In this document: in pieces, positions 28,432-38,257 of the stretch
How positions within the stretch are numbered: the first letter of the stretch is position 1
Layout of the letters: every line of letters starts with the position of its first letter
NCBI GenBank assembly: GCA_001038565.1
Contig: LFJO01000006.1
Span: forward strand, 236,835-300,834
Direction of reading: 5' to 3'
DNA: 64,000 bases
DNA from: Alkalihalobacillus pseudalcaliphilus
Lineage (GTDB): Bacteria > Bacillota > Bacilli > Bacillales > Bacillaceae_D
Notes under the pieces: generated by a model
Told to the model about the DNA's origin: nothing
Database searches by the model: none
What the model saw: the letters and a program-made list of their open reading frames with translations, nothing else
Translations under genes and position numbers: made by a program

Positions 28432-28468
28432 AATCACCTCAACTCACTTTAAAAGAGTTGAGGTGATT
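28432..28468 (+). terminator. Perfect 14-bp stem after fruA
   Basis: AATCACCTCAACTC (28432-28445) pairs perfectly with GAGTTGAGGTGATT (28455-28468) around a 9-base loop. No strong T run follows on the plus strand, so it may work as a 3-prime-protecting hairpin or weak terminator. Confidence 0.65.
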
Positions 28469-28776
28469 CCCCTAATCAAATTGATTTTGAGGTTGAGATA
28501 AAATTGGCAAAGCTGAGAGCGATCGTTGTAAACGATTAGCTCAGCACCACATGATTTTTGAGAAACGACAAGTAAAACTCCACATACCTCTTTTATTACT
28601 CTCCCTTACATATACAGATCATTTGTACTCCTTCACAAACGACTTTGACACGCTTCGTTAAACTACCCATTTAATTTATGATAATTTCATGTTAAAATTC
28701 ATACGCACAAAAAATGTGAATACCTAATGCTAGCAAGAATAATGAACAGCATCGAGCAAAGCAAAGGAGAACAACC
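28469..28776. other. Intergenic region with a second stem-loop
   Basis: No gene is supported. A composite hairpin spans 28513-28546 (GCTGAG / CTCAGC outer arms, ATCGTT / AACGAT inner arms around GTA), without a T run. The rest is A/T-rich and leads to the promoter and AAAGGAG site of the gene at 28777. Confidence 0.5.
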
Positions 28777-29388
28777 ATGGTTTGGGAGACATTAAATATA
28801 ATCGGTACAATTGCTTTTGCAATAAGCGGAGCCATTGTCGCCATAGAAGAAAAATATGATATTTTAGGTGTACTTGTCTTAGGATTTGTAACTGCTTTTG
28901 GTGGTGGTGCCATTCGAAACCTATTAATTGGTGCCCCTGTATCCTTACTTTGGGATCAAGCCTTACTCTTTACACTAGCTTTAGCTTCCATCGTCATTGT
29001 ATTTCTTTCAAAGGAATTATGGCTTGACTATTTTAGAAGAATCGTCATTTTTGACGCAATGGGGTTAGCCGCCTTTGCGATACAAGGTGCCATGCTCGCT
29101 AGTGATAACGGACTTCCATTAGTGGCGGTTGCTACCGCAGCTGTTCTAACAGGTTCAGGAGGAGGAATGGTTCGGGACGTATTAGCCGGACGTAAACCGG
29201 TTATATTCCGAGATGAAATTTATGCCTTATGGGCCTTACTTGCAGGTTTAATGATTGGCCTCGGTTTATTAACCTCTGCCTATATGTATTATGTATTATT
29301 TGTCATCATCGTTGCATTAAGAATGCTATCTGTACAATACAACTGGACGTTACCGAAATATAGTGATGTACAAAATCTATATAAATAG
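28777..29388 (+). CDS. TRIC-family (UPF0126/YadS) cation channel protein
   Basis: A 203-residue membrane protein made of two repeats of three spans. The repeats are marked by FGGGAIRNLLIG and SGGGMVRDVLAG, the glycine-rich GGGxxR motif of prokaryotic TRIC/UPF0126 channels. AAAGGAG lies nine bases before the ATG. It is a single-gene unit sharing a bidirectional terminator with convergent sipW. In vivo substrate in bacteria is uncertain; K+ conduction is known for some homologues. Confidence 0.88.
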   Translation: MVWETLNIIGTIAFAISGAIVAIEEKYDILGVLVLGFVTAFGGGAIRNLLIGAPVSLLWDQALLFTLALASIVIVFLSKELWLDYFRRIVIFDAMGLAAFAIQGAMLASDNGLPLVAVATAAVLTGSGGGMVRDVLAGRKPVIFRDEIYALWALLAGLMIGLGLLTSAYMYYVLFVIIVALRMLSVQYNWTLPKYSDVQNLYK

Positions 29389-29392
29389 AACA

Positions 29393-29420
29393 AAAAACCT
29401 CCACTAAAGGAGGTTTTTTG
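29393..29420. terminator. Bidirectional terminator between TRIC gene and sipW
   Basis: AAAAAACCTCC and GGAGGTTTTTT form a perfect stem with a six-base loop and T runs on both strands. The sipW stop codon at 29404 lies inside it. Confidence 0.9.
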
Positions 29421-29994
29421 GGATATCTTTATCCCCTTCTCTGGCCGTATCTCGATTCCCCTTTTCAAGTTGGTTAAGTCCTTGCCAAATACTAATACCC
29501 GCGTATAAAAGTAACGCGACACCTGGTAATATTAAAAGCAATGCCGCTCCTTCTTTCGATTGAGAAAACTTCCCGACATACCCAAGGTAAGGAATCGTCA
29601 CACCTGAATAATGAGCAACGACATTTTCTGACATTACCAATGTACTATCAGGAGCATTATTATTGTCACCCTTTGTCTCATACATGATATTTCCCCCAGT
29701 ATGAACAATATCGATAACTCTATGCGTAATCAACTTATCTTGGTTTTCCATAAAAGTGATAATATCGCCTTTTTGAAAACGAGTCATATCTCCACCTGGT
29801 TCCACTACTATTACTGAACCTGTTTTAAACTCTGGCTCCATCGAACCTGATAGGACAGTCTTAAGTTGATAGCCAAATAACTCAGGCTCGTCACCCGAAG
29901 CTTTTGTTGAAATAACTAAAAATGCCATTCCAATTAACAGAACGAACAAACTGAAGCTTATTAATTGACTGCCCCATTTCAAAATAGTTTTCAT
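29404..29994 (-). CDS. sipW: Signal peptidase I, SipW (ER type)
   Basis: A 196-residue membrane peptidase. The catalytic Ser is S51 in SGSMEP; the general base is H91 in THRV instead of lysine, which defines the ER/archaeal-type SipW class. An N-terminal span (about 10-30) and a C-terminal span (ALLLILPGVALLLYAGISIW) are visible. In Bacillus subtilis SipW processes TapA and TasA. Here it follows tapA by 87 bp, but no tasA follows, because the next gene is convergent. A ribosome-binding site (AAGGTGAGG) precedes the ATG. Confidence 0.93.
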   Translation of the reverse strand: MKTILKWGSQLISFSLFVLLIGMAFLVISTKASGDEPELFGYQLKTVLSGSMEPEFKTGSVIVVEPGGDMTRFQKGDIITFMENQDKLITHRVIDIVHTGGNIMYETKGDNNNAPDSTLVMSENVVAHYSGVTIPYLGYVGKFSQSKEGAALLLILPGVALLLYAGISIWQGLNQLEKGNRDTAREGDKDIPKNLL

Positions 29995-30081
29995 TTATTC
30001 CTCACCTTCCTTAGTGCCGTTATTTGTGCTACCAACTGAATCCACTTTTACACTTTGCTCTTCTTTCCGATCGTTCGAGTT

Positions 30082-30831
30082 CTACTCTCGCGACCTTGGC
30101 TCTTCATCTGATGGTTCAGTCAGTTCTTCAGTTACCTCATTATCTGTCGTTTTATTAATTTTTGCTTCGTCCGTTATGTTCCCTTCTACTACTTCTTCCT
30201 TATTTACCACCTTTTCTTCCACTTGCTCTTCACTTGTCTCGATTTCTTCATTTGACGGTTCTTCATTTTGATTTTCACTTACATCTTCTACATGTTCCTC
30301 ACCATGTTCTTTTTCATTGACATGATGACAATCGTCTATAAAGATTTTCTCGCTCCAAATAACTGCTTGACTCTCATAATTATTTTGGTAACCTACACTT
30401 TGATTCACCTTTAACATATAAGCTCCTGGTTTCATGTTCCCAAAAACCAGTTTCTCGACTCCACCTTGATATATCACTTCAATCATACCGCTCTCTAGCT
30501 TTGCCCCATGTTCATTTGGAATCCTTGACTCTGAATAGAATAATTCAAATTTAGTTGACTCCGTCATATTAAAGCCTTCATTTTTAATCGTAAAATAGAG
30601 CTCATCTGCTTCACACCAAGTTCCTACATTCTTATTCATAATCACTAAGTCACTTCCATCCCACCAATTACCTGTTTGAATAGATATACTTACTTTTTCT
30701 GAATCACCAAAAAAAGCAAGTGTATCTGAGGTTAAAAAGGCAACACCTACTACCATTAAGTACACAATTACGAGGAACTGACAGAGTGGGAGTAATTTTT
30801 TATGATTATGTTTCATTCTCGAAAGCTTCAT
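30082..30831 (-). CDS. tapA: TapA-like amyloid-fibre anchoring protein
   Basis: The 249-residue product resembles TapA (YqxM): a basic N-terminus, one hydrophobic signal segment (PLCQFLVIVYLMVVGVAFL), then DTLAFFGDSEKVSISIQTGN and GSDLVIMNKNVGTWCEAD, followed by a long acidic, repetitive C-terminus from about residue 165. The ATG at 30831 has GGAGGG seven bases upstream and is preferred over the TTG at 30846. TapA helps assemble TasA amyloid fibres in biofilms. It forms an operon with sipW, and SinR-like boxes lie upstream. The acidic tail (about 85 residues) is low-complexity and probably disordered. Confidence 0.8.
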   Translation of the reverse strand: MKLSRMKHNHKKLLPLCQFLVIVYLMVVGVAFLTSDTLAFFGDSEKVSISIQTGNWWDGSDLVIMNKNVGTWCEADELYFTIKNEGFNMTESTKFELFYSESRIPNEHGAKLESGMIEVIYQGGVEKLVFGNMKPGAYMLKVNQSVGYQNNYESQAVIWSEKIFIDDCHHVNEKEHGEEHVEDVSENQNEEPSNEEIETSEEQVEEKVVNKEEVVEGNITDEAKINKTTDNEVTEELTEPSDEEPRSRE

Positions 30832-30966
30832 TAAGGTACCCTCCAATTATTTCCTTAGGATTAGGTTATCTAATTGTATCTGCCGCTTAATGGGCCAAAA
30901 AATCCCATTTACGTGTTTATTTTCGACTCATTTAAATTCTCTATAGAATTTATAGTCATTGCATTC

Positions 30967-31054
30967 GTTCTTAATAAAGAATACACCTGTAGTATAGCTG
31001 ATTTTTTTATTTTTTTAAACTCAATAACAACCACAAACGTTCTTGTTAAAGAAC
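30967..31054. promoter_or_regulatory. SinR-like inverted boxes upstream of tapA
   Basis: GTTCTTAATAAAGAAT (30967-30982) and GTTCTTGTTAAAGAAC (31039-31054) are inverted pairs of the hexamer GTTCTT, 72 bp apart; a further AAGAAC lies at 31120. The SinR consensus in Bacillus subtilis is GTTCTYT, and SinR represses tapA-sipW-tasA there. They lie 136-223 bp before tapA and also upstream of divergent lytS. Confidence 0.6.
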
Positions 31055-31210
31055 AAATTACTCCGAATTACTCTTAATCACTGTTATTTGCTCACTATTT
31101 TAATTTTCTTCACTTTATGAAGAACAAAAAATTGAAATGCCTTACTCATTTTCTTCACTCGTTGATTTTTGCTATACTTTGTAGGAATGAGAAGAAACTA
31201 GGTGAATGTA

Positions 31211-32959
31211 ATGTTCGAATTATTACTTATTATGTTAGAGCGACTTGGGTTAATTGTGATGTTAGCTTTTATCGCAACAAGACTTCATTTTTTTAAAGAT
31301 ATGCTAATCTACCCCACACAACTGAGTCAAAGACAACAAATGAAAGCGATCCTCTTTTTTAGCGTTTTTGGTATTATTGGTACCTATTCAGGAGTTGCTT
31401 TTGGCTCTCATAACTCAGAACTCGTTGTTTATTTTACTGAGCTTTCTGAAGAAGAAGCCATTGCCAACTTTCGCGTAATTGGTGTTGTTCTTGCAGGCTT
31501 ATTCGGAGGTTATAAAGTCGGTATAGCTTCTGGTCTAATTGCTGGTGGTCACCGAATGCTACTAGGTGGTTTTACTGGATTTGCTTGTGGAATAGCTACT
31601 ATATTTGCCGGAGTCATATCTGCTTATTATGCAAAAAGAAATCCAAAAGCGACCTCTCAGCCTAGAACGATTTTTCTGTTAGGAGCTTTTGCTGAAACCA
31701 CGCAGATGGCATTAATTGTTATTCTTGCTCATCCAACAACATTAGCTATTGAACTTGTAAAAGTTATTGGTGTTCCTATGATTGTCGCAAATGGAATCGG
31801 ATGTATGTTATTTTTCCTCATTATACGTAATGTCCAACATACCGAGCAAAAGCTTGGTGCTTTGCAAGCACAAAAAAGCTTAAGAATTGCCAAACAAACA
31901 TTAGCCTTTCTTAAAGATGGACTCAATCATCATTCATCTGCAGAAGTCTGTACTATTATCTATAATGAATTAAAAGTAGCCGGTGTAGCAATGACAGACC
32001 ACCATAAAATTCTCGCACATATTGGTCTTGCTAGTGATCACCATAAAGCGAACCTCCCCATACAAACACAAATTACCTGGGAGGCGATCCGTAGAAAAGA
32101 AATGGTCATTGCTAACGATAAAAGTATTCATTGTAATGAATCAAACTGTCCATTAGGTGCTGCGGTTATTGCTCCCCTTTTTATTCGAAATGAGGTAGCT
32201 GGCACACTGAAGTTCTATTTTCATTCTGAAAAAGAAATCACCCCTCTTGAGACAGAAATGCTTGCAGGATTAACGAATTTATTGAGCAGTCAGCTTGAGC
32301 TTGCTGAGGCCGACCGTTCCTATCAACTTGCAAAAGAAGCTGAGATTAATGCCTTACAAGCACAGATTAGCCCTCATTTTCTTTTTAATACTTTAAATAC
32401 GGTCATTTCACTAATTAGGATGAACCCTAATAAAGCAAGGCAAATGTTACACCACCTTTCTTTATTCTTACGGCAGAACGTTACATCTACCACAACCAAC
32501 CTTCATTCAATTGAAGATGAACTTAATCATGTGAAGTCATATTTATCTATTGAAGAAACCCGATTTGAGGATAGGTTCACGATAACCTATGATATTGATT
32601 CGAGTTGTTTGTTAACGAAAATCCCTCCTCTTACGTTACAACCAATTGTTGAAAATTCGGTTAAGCACGGCTTTAAAGATAAAGAGGGAGATTGCTATTT
32701 GCGTATTTCAATCAAGGATCAGGGGAAAACTGTTCAATTAACCGTTTCAGACAACGGTAAAGGATTTGCGATGATAGAGAAAAATTGGCTAGGAAAGAAA
32801 ATAGCTGAAGAAACAACAGGTACAGGCATTGGATTATTTAATATAAATAAGCGATTACAAATGCAATTTGGAGAAAAAGCGTCGTTACAAATTAATTCAG
32901 ATGTTCATCAAGGAACAACGATCGCTTTCACTATTCCAAAAAAGAAAGAAAGGGATTAA
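31211..32959 (+). CDS. lytS: LytS-family sensor histidine kinase
   Basis: A 582-residue kinase. It has a 5TM-5TMR-LYT sensor (about 1-205, with GLFGGYKVGIASGLIAGGHR), a GAF domain (about 225-365), and a HisKA-type region with the phospho-histidine H389 in ISPHFLFNTLN, then an ATPase domain (QPIVENSVKHGFKD, DNGKGF). I use the ATG at 31211 behind AGGTGA. It is followed after three bases by lytT. LytS homologues sense pyruvate (BtsS, LytS of Bacillus subtilis), and the cstA-like gene next door supports that here. Confidence 0.92.
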   Translation: MFELLLIMLERLGLIVMLAFIATRLHFFKDMLIYPTQLSQRQQMKAILFFSVFGIIGTYSGVAFGSHNSELVVYFTELSEEEAIANFRVIGVVLAGLFGGYKVGIASGLIAGGHRMLLGGFTGFACGIATIFAGVISAYYAKRNPKATSQPRTIFLLGAFAETTQMALIVILAHPTTLAIELVKVIGVPMIVANGIGCMLFFLIIRNVQHTEQKLGALQAQKSLRIAKQTLAFLKDGLNHHSSAEVCTIIYNELKVAGVAMTDHHKILAHIGLASDHHKANLPIQTQITWEAIRRKEMVIANDKSIHCNESNCPLGAAVIAPLFIRNEVAGTLKFYFHSEKEITPLETEMLAGLTNLLSSQLELAEADRSYQLAKEAEINALQAQISPHFLFNTLNTVISLIRMNPNKARQMLHHLSLFLRQNVTSTTTNLHSIEDELNHVKSYLSIEETRFEDRFTITYDIDSSCLLTKIPPLTLQPIVENSVKHGFKDKEGDCYLRISIKDQGKTVQLTVSDNGKGFAMIEKNWLGKKIAEETTGTGIGLFNINKRLQMQFGEKASLQINSDVHQGTTIAFTIPKKKERD

Positions 32960-32962
32960 ACG

Positions 32963-33700
32963 ATGACAATCCAACAAATCCAAACATTAATCGTTGATGA
33001 TGAAAAATACAGTCGTGAAGAACTAATATTCTTACTAGACTCTTATCCTGAAATTACCATTGTTGGCCAAGCTTCCACGGGACAAGAAGCAGTCGCAAAA
33101 ATTATGGAATTAAAGCCTGATTTACTTTTTTTAGATATTGAAATGCCGGGTATGACAGGAACAGAAGTTGCGTCTGTATTAAAAGAAATGCAAACACCAC
33201 CCATTGTCATATTCGCCACGGCCTACCCACAATTTGCAATTGAAGCTTTTCAAGTGCAGGCAAAGGGTTATTTGTTAAAACCCGTTGATGAAAAACAATT
33301 GGCTGAAACGATTCAACATATCAAGGCTTTAATTAATATGACACAAACTCAAGAGAACCCTGAATCAACCAATGGGAAGCTGGCATTAGAAGCAGAAGGA
33401 ACTATTCAATTTCTAGAGCCAAAAAAGGTCTTGTATGTATATCGGGATGACAAAAATACAAAAGTCGTTACGAGTGAGCAATTGTTTGAAACAAAACTTA
33501 CGTTAAAAGAGCTTGAAGCACGTTTAACCTCTTTTTCATTCTTTCGTGTTCATAAAAGCTATCTGGTCAACACCCATTATATTACCGAAATGGATGCTTG
33601 GTTTAATGGTGCTTATCAGCTCTCGATTGCTGGTACAGAAGAAAAAATCCCGGTAAGTCGCAATTATGTCAAACCTTTACGTGCCAAAATAGAACTATAG
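32963..33700 (+). CDS. lytT: LytTR response regulator LytT
   Basis: A 245-residue regulator with a receiver domain (phospho-acceptor D58 in FLDIEMPGMTG) and a C-terminal LytTR DNA-binding domain (FFRVHKSYLVNTHYI). It is cotranscribed with lytS. Its probable target is the promoter of cstA 160 bp downstream, which carries three evenly spaced repeats at 33729-33777. Confidence 0.94.
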   Translation: MTIQQIQTLIVDDEKYSREELIFLLDSYPEITIVGQASTGQEAVAKIMELKPDLLFLDIEMPGMTGTEVASVLKEMQTPPIVIFATAYPQFAIEAFQVQAKGYLLKPVDEKQLAETIQHIKALINMTQTQENPESTNGKLALEAEGTIQFLEPKKVLYVYRDDKNTKVVTSEQLFETKLTLKELEARLTSFSFFRVHKSYLVNTHYITEMDAWFNGAYQLSIAGTEEKIPVSRNYVKPLRAKIEL

Positions 33701-33727
33701 ATTTCTGAATTCAATCATTTAAAATCC

Positions 33728-33782
33728 GCATCTTATGACGAAAATTCAACATCTTATACACGATATTTTACATCTTACGACA
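33728..33782 (+). promoter_or_regulatory. Three 21-bp-phased direct repeats, likely LytT sites
   Basis: CATCTTA occurs at 33729, 33750 and 33771, exactly 21 bp apart, within longer matches (GCATCTTATGAC, ACATCTTATACA, ACATCTTACGAC). LytTR regulators bind direct repeats spaced by two helical turns, so these are good candidates for LytT activation of cstA. Confidence 0.75.
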
Positions 33783-33861
33783 AAATCCCTCACAAATATG
33801 TCTTCTTTATGTACACTCAGTTTATGAAAACGCATACGAAAATTTGAGGGGGATTACACTT

Positions 33862-35316
33862 ATGATTACTTTTTTAGTAGCAATTGCTATTTTAATTATA
33901 GGTTATTTTACTTACGGTAAATTTGTTGAAAAAGTATTTCAACCAAAAGAAGACCGTGTCACACCAGCTTATTCGAAGGGTGACGGCGTCGACTATTTAC
34001 CAATGCACAAAAATAAAAACTTACTAATTCAGCTAATTAGTATTGCCGGGGTTGGACCAATTTTCGGACCAATCATGGGTGCTTTATATGGTCCTGTTGC
34101 TTTTATCTGGATTGTATTTGGAGCGATTTTTGCTGGGGCGGTTCACGATTACTTAACAGGGATGATTTCTATCCGAAACGGTGGTGCTCACTTACCTGAG
34201 CTTGCTGGACGTTTCTTAGGTAAGGTAATGAAACACATTGTAAATGCTTTCTCAATTTTATTACTTTTACTTGTAGGTACAGTCTTTGTTGCTTCACCAG
34301 CCGATTTATTATTTGATTTAACGAATGGTGTTGTGCCAGTTATTGTATTCGTTATTTTAATCTTTATTTACTTCTTATTAGCAACAGTGTTACCGATTAA
34401 CAAAATTATCGGGAACATCTATCCATACTTAGGAGCGATTCTATTAGTTAGTACAATTGGGGTTGGAGCTGCTCTTGTTATCCAAGGTGCACCAATTCCT
34501 GAGTTATCTTTTGAAAACACACACCCAGCTGGGGCAGCGATTTTCCCATTATTATTCTTAACGATTTCTTGTGGTGCTTTATCTGGGTTCCATGCTACTC
34601 AATCACCAATCATTTCACGTACGACACAAAAAGAAAGTCAAGGTCGCCGTATTTTCTACGGTGCTATGATTGCTGAAGCGGTTATTGCGATGATTTGGGC
34701 AGCCGCTGCGATGAGTTTATTTGATGGACCAATGACATTAAGCGAATTAATCAATACAATCGGTACTGGTGGTATTGTAAACTTAATTTCTACTGAGTTA
34801 TTAGGTGCTGTATTTGGAACAATTGCTGTACTAGGTGTAATCTTATTACCAATCACATCTGGTGATACGGCATTCCGAAGTGCTCGTATGATTATTGCTG
34901 ATTACATTAAAGTACCACAAAAGAAAATCATGAACCGTATGTTAATTGCAACACCATTATTTGTAACATCTATTATTCTTACAACAGTTGACTTCTCTAT
35001 GCTTTGGCAGTACTTTAACTGGGCAAATCAATCAACAGCTGTTATTGCTTTATGGGTTGGTGCAATGTTCTTATTCGTTAGAAAGCGTAATTACTGGATT
35101 GCGGTAGCACCTGCATTATTTATGACCATGGTTGTTACTACGTATATTGCCAATGCTTCTATCGGATTTGGATTATCGATGAATATCTCGTTAACATTTG
35201 GAGTCATTGCAACGACTCTTATCACAGTTATATTCTTTATTTTCGCGAAGAAGAATCGTGAGAAACAAATTCCAACTGAAGACGATGTATCTAACTGGAA
35301 GCCTGATGTAGCTTAA
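33862..35316 (+). CDS. cstA: CstA-family carbon starvation / pyruvate transporter
   Basis: A 484-residue multi-span protein of the CstA/BtsT family. Features include GPIFGPIMGALYGPVAF, AGAVHDYLTGMISIRNGG, GFHATQSPIISRTTQ and ITSGDTAFRSARMI. It is shorter than Escherichia coli CstA (about 700) and similar to compact Gram-positive members. The ATG at 33862 follows GAGGGGG; the TTG at 33844 is disfavoured. Given the adjacent LytST pair and LytTR-type repeats, it is probably a pyruvate transporter, as BtsT is under BtsSR control. Confidence 0.9.
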   Translation: MITFLVAIAILIIGYFTYGKFVEKVFQPKEDRVTPAYSKGDGVDYLPMHKNKNLLIQLISIAGVGPIFGPIMGALYGPVAFIWIVFGAIFAGAVHDYLTGMISIRNGGAHLPELAGRFLGKVMKHIVNAFSILLLLLVGTVFVASPADLLFDLTNGVVPVIVFVILIFIYFLLATVLPINKIIGNIYPYLGAILLVSTIGVGAALVIQGAPIPELSFENTHPAGAAIFPLLFLTISCGALSGFHATQSPIISRTTQKESQGRRIFYGAMIAEAVIAMIWAAAAMSLFDGPMTLSELINTIGTGGIVNLISTELLGAVFGTIAVLGVILLPITSGDTAFRSARMIIADYIKVPQKKIMNRMLIATPLFVTSIILTTVDFSMLWQYFNWANQSTAVIALWVGAMFLFVRKRNYWIAVAPALFMTMVVTTYIANASIGFGLSMNISLTFGVIATTLITVIFFIFAKKNREKQIPTEDDVSNWKPDVA

Positions 35317-35362
35317 TGATTTCTCTATAACGAGGAAGGGCAAACACTAACTCTGAATTTAA

Positions 35363-35400
35363 AAAGCCGTTAACATTGAAATGTTAACGGCTTTGATTTT
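35363..35400 (+). terminator. Terminator after cstA
   Basis: AAAGCCGTTAACAT (35363-35376) and ATGTTAACGGCTTT (35381-35394) form a perfect 14-bp stem with a four-base loop, followed by GATTTTTG. Confidence 0.88.
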
Positions 35401-35843
35401 TGCAGAAAATACTAAAATGAGAACCAACTTATACTTTAATTTTGTTTTTGAACGCTCGAGTTCGACTGTACCATCTGAGTTTGATATATGAGGAGATGAA
35501 TTCTGTGAGGAACATTCTCCAACTAATAACAGTATCTGATATGGATTGCATAAAAAAGAATGTGTTGTACACCCCCTTTTATCCAAAATACTTGTATTAA
35601 TCACTATTCTTTTTAATAGCTTCTCTTTTCTTGATTGTAGTTGTTTTGGCAATGTGATTAATTTAGTTCAGTTGAGTAACGATAATTTCTCAAGTAAATG
35701 GCCCTTTTGTTTTTTCTTACTAAAATAAAACCTTCTTTCACATAGGTATTCATATATACACTTTTGTCACAAATTGAATAAGGTAATAGGACCGATCATT
35801 TTAAGCTTATACCTATTATTATATTCATTAAGGAGTGTCAGGT
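35401..35843. other. Intergenic region before collagen-like gene
   Basis: I see no convincing gene. Short open frames exist on both strands (35546-35728 plus; 35359-35652 minus), but neither has a ribosome-binding site or recognisable content. The minus frame could be a remnant of a coat protein. The end of the region holds AAGGAG (35829-35834) for the next gene. Confidence 0.5.
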
Positions 35844-36713
<870 letters not shown>

Positions 36714-36736
36714 AAGAGGTCTAAAGTAATGGAAAG

Positions 36737-36784
36737 AAATCCTGTGCCATTATACATTTTTATACATGGCACAGGATTTTTCCT
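36737..36784 (+). terminator. Terminator after collagen-like gene
   Basis: AAATCCTGTGCCAT (36737-36750) pairs perfectly with ATGGCACAGGATTT (36766-36779), followed by TTCC and flanked by T-rich sequence. Confidence 0.85.
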
Positions 36785-36883
36785 GTTATCTTGAACTATG
36801 CACAATTCATTGGTACCGCAAACGTTCTGAGTTACTTACTATACTTGAAATACTGATTATACGTCATTCGAATTAGGAGTACA

Positions 36884-38236
36884 TTAAACTAATATTACCC
36901 AGAGCGTTAATGTGACTAAAATAGTCACTACCCCTTGCAGTAAAGTTGCCATCGTTTGTGCTTTATATGCGTCGTTGACTTTCATCCCAGTAAATTGAGT
37001 AACAACCCAGAAATAACTATCGTTAACATGACTCACTGTCATCGCACCTGCACCGATAGCCATAACAACTAAGGCAAGGGGAATAGCACCTTCAATACCC
37101 AAAACAGGTAACATTGGTGCAATTAACGATGATGTAATAACAAGTGATGTTGTGGAAGAGCCTTGTGCTGTTTTAAGTGCCGCAGCAATAATGAATGGTA
37201 TTACTAAGAATAAGGCTCCTGTAAAAATACCTGTGATATCCCAGCCTTGAATGATGGCTTCTACACCAGAATTTCTGATAACGGTTCCAAAAGCACCACC
37301 AGCACCTGTAATGAGAAGGATTGGGGCCGCATCGGTTAAACCTTTCCCCATCCAACCCGTTAAGGTTTCTTCATCAAACTTCGGCAATAATGGTAGGGCT
37401 GCAATTACACCTAATAATAATGCCATGACTGGTTTCCCTAAAAATATTAATAGTTCAGCCACGAAACCTTCCCATCCTGCTAATGAGATAAAAGAACCTA
37501 ATCCAATTAAAACAATCGGTAACGCGATAGGTAAAAATGCTTGAAATGTAGATGGCATTTTTCCAAAAGAAGCGACGACTTTATCATAATCGAACTCTTC
37601 ACCACTCGCTAGAATATCTTCTGGCACTTCTATTTTCGTTGCAACCTTGAGCGACCATAGGTAACCAACTAATGTTGCTGGCACCGCTACCACTAGACCA
37701 ATTAATATGACAGTGCCCAAGTAGGCATCTGCTCCAATATTTCCAGCCGCAGCTATCGGACCTGGCGTTGGTGGAACAAGGGTGTGTGTTGCAAATAACC
37801 CTGTTGCTAGAGCAACCGACATCGAAGCCATTGTGACCTTCGCTCTTTTTGCTAATGCTTTTCTTAAACTATTTAAAATAATGAAACCTGAATCACAAAA
37901 AACGGGAATTGATACAATAAATCCGATAATACTCATCGCTAACTGGGGATGGTTGGGGCCGATAATTCTAAGGACCACTTCTGCCATCCTATAAGCAGCA
38001 CCTGCCTTTTCAAGAATAACCCCAATAATAGTACCAAAAACAATGACAAGTCCGATGCTAGTCATTAAGCTACCGAAACCACCATTTATGCTTTCAATAA
38101 TTAAGTCAAATGGCATCCCCGTTGCAAATGCAACAAATAAAGTTCCGAGTAATAAAGATAAGAACGGATGAACTTTAAACTTACTCGTTGCAACAACAAT
38201 TAATAAGACCCCTAACGCAATGATTACAAATAACAT
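36884..38236 (-). CDS. gntP: GntP-family gluconate/glycerate permease
   Basis: A 450-residue GntP-family transporter with about 12 to 14 hydrophobic spans. Conserved stretches include GFGSLMTSIGLVIVFGTIIG, FCDSGFIILNSL, FATHTLVPPTPGPIAAAG and VMAIGAGAMTVSHVNDSYFW. It lies 22 bp downstream of glycerate kinase in one operon, so glycerate, or a sugar acid converted to glycerate, is the likely cargo rather than gluconate. GGGAGG precedes the ATG. Confidence 0.9.
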   Translation of the reverse strand: MLFVIIALGVLLIVVATSKFKVHPFLSLLLGTLFVAFATGMPFDLIIESINGGFGSLMTSIGLVIVFGTIIGVILEKAGAAYRMAEVVLRIIGPNHPQLAMSIIGFIVSIPVFCDSGFIILNSLRKALAKRAKVTMASMSVALATGLFATHTLVPPTPGPIAAAGNIGADAYLGTVILIGLVVAVPATLVGYLWSLKVATKIEVPEDILASGEEFDYDKVVASFGKMPSTFQAFLPIALPIVLIGLGSFISLAGWEGFVAELLIFLGKPVMALLLGVIAALPLLPKFDEETLTGWMGKGLTDAAPILLITGAGGAFGTVIRNSGVEAIIQGWDITGIFTGALFLVIPFIIAAALKTAQGSSTTSLVITSSLIAPMLPVLGIEGAIPLALVVMAIGAGAMTVSHVNDSYFWVVTQFTGMKVNDAYKAQTMATLLQGVVTILVTLTLWVILV

Positions 38237-38257
38237 CTCAAATCCTCCCTTTTCACT

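Noticed and set aside
35359..35652. 97-residue minus-strand frame after cstA
   Set aside because: It overlaps the cstA terminator and lacks a ribosome-binding site; at best a coat-gene remnant.
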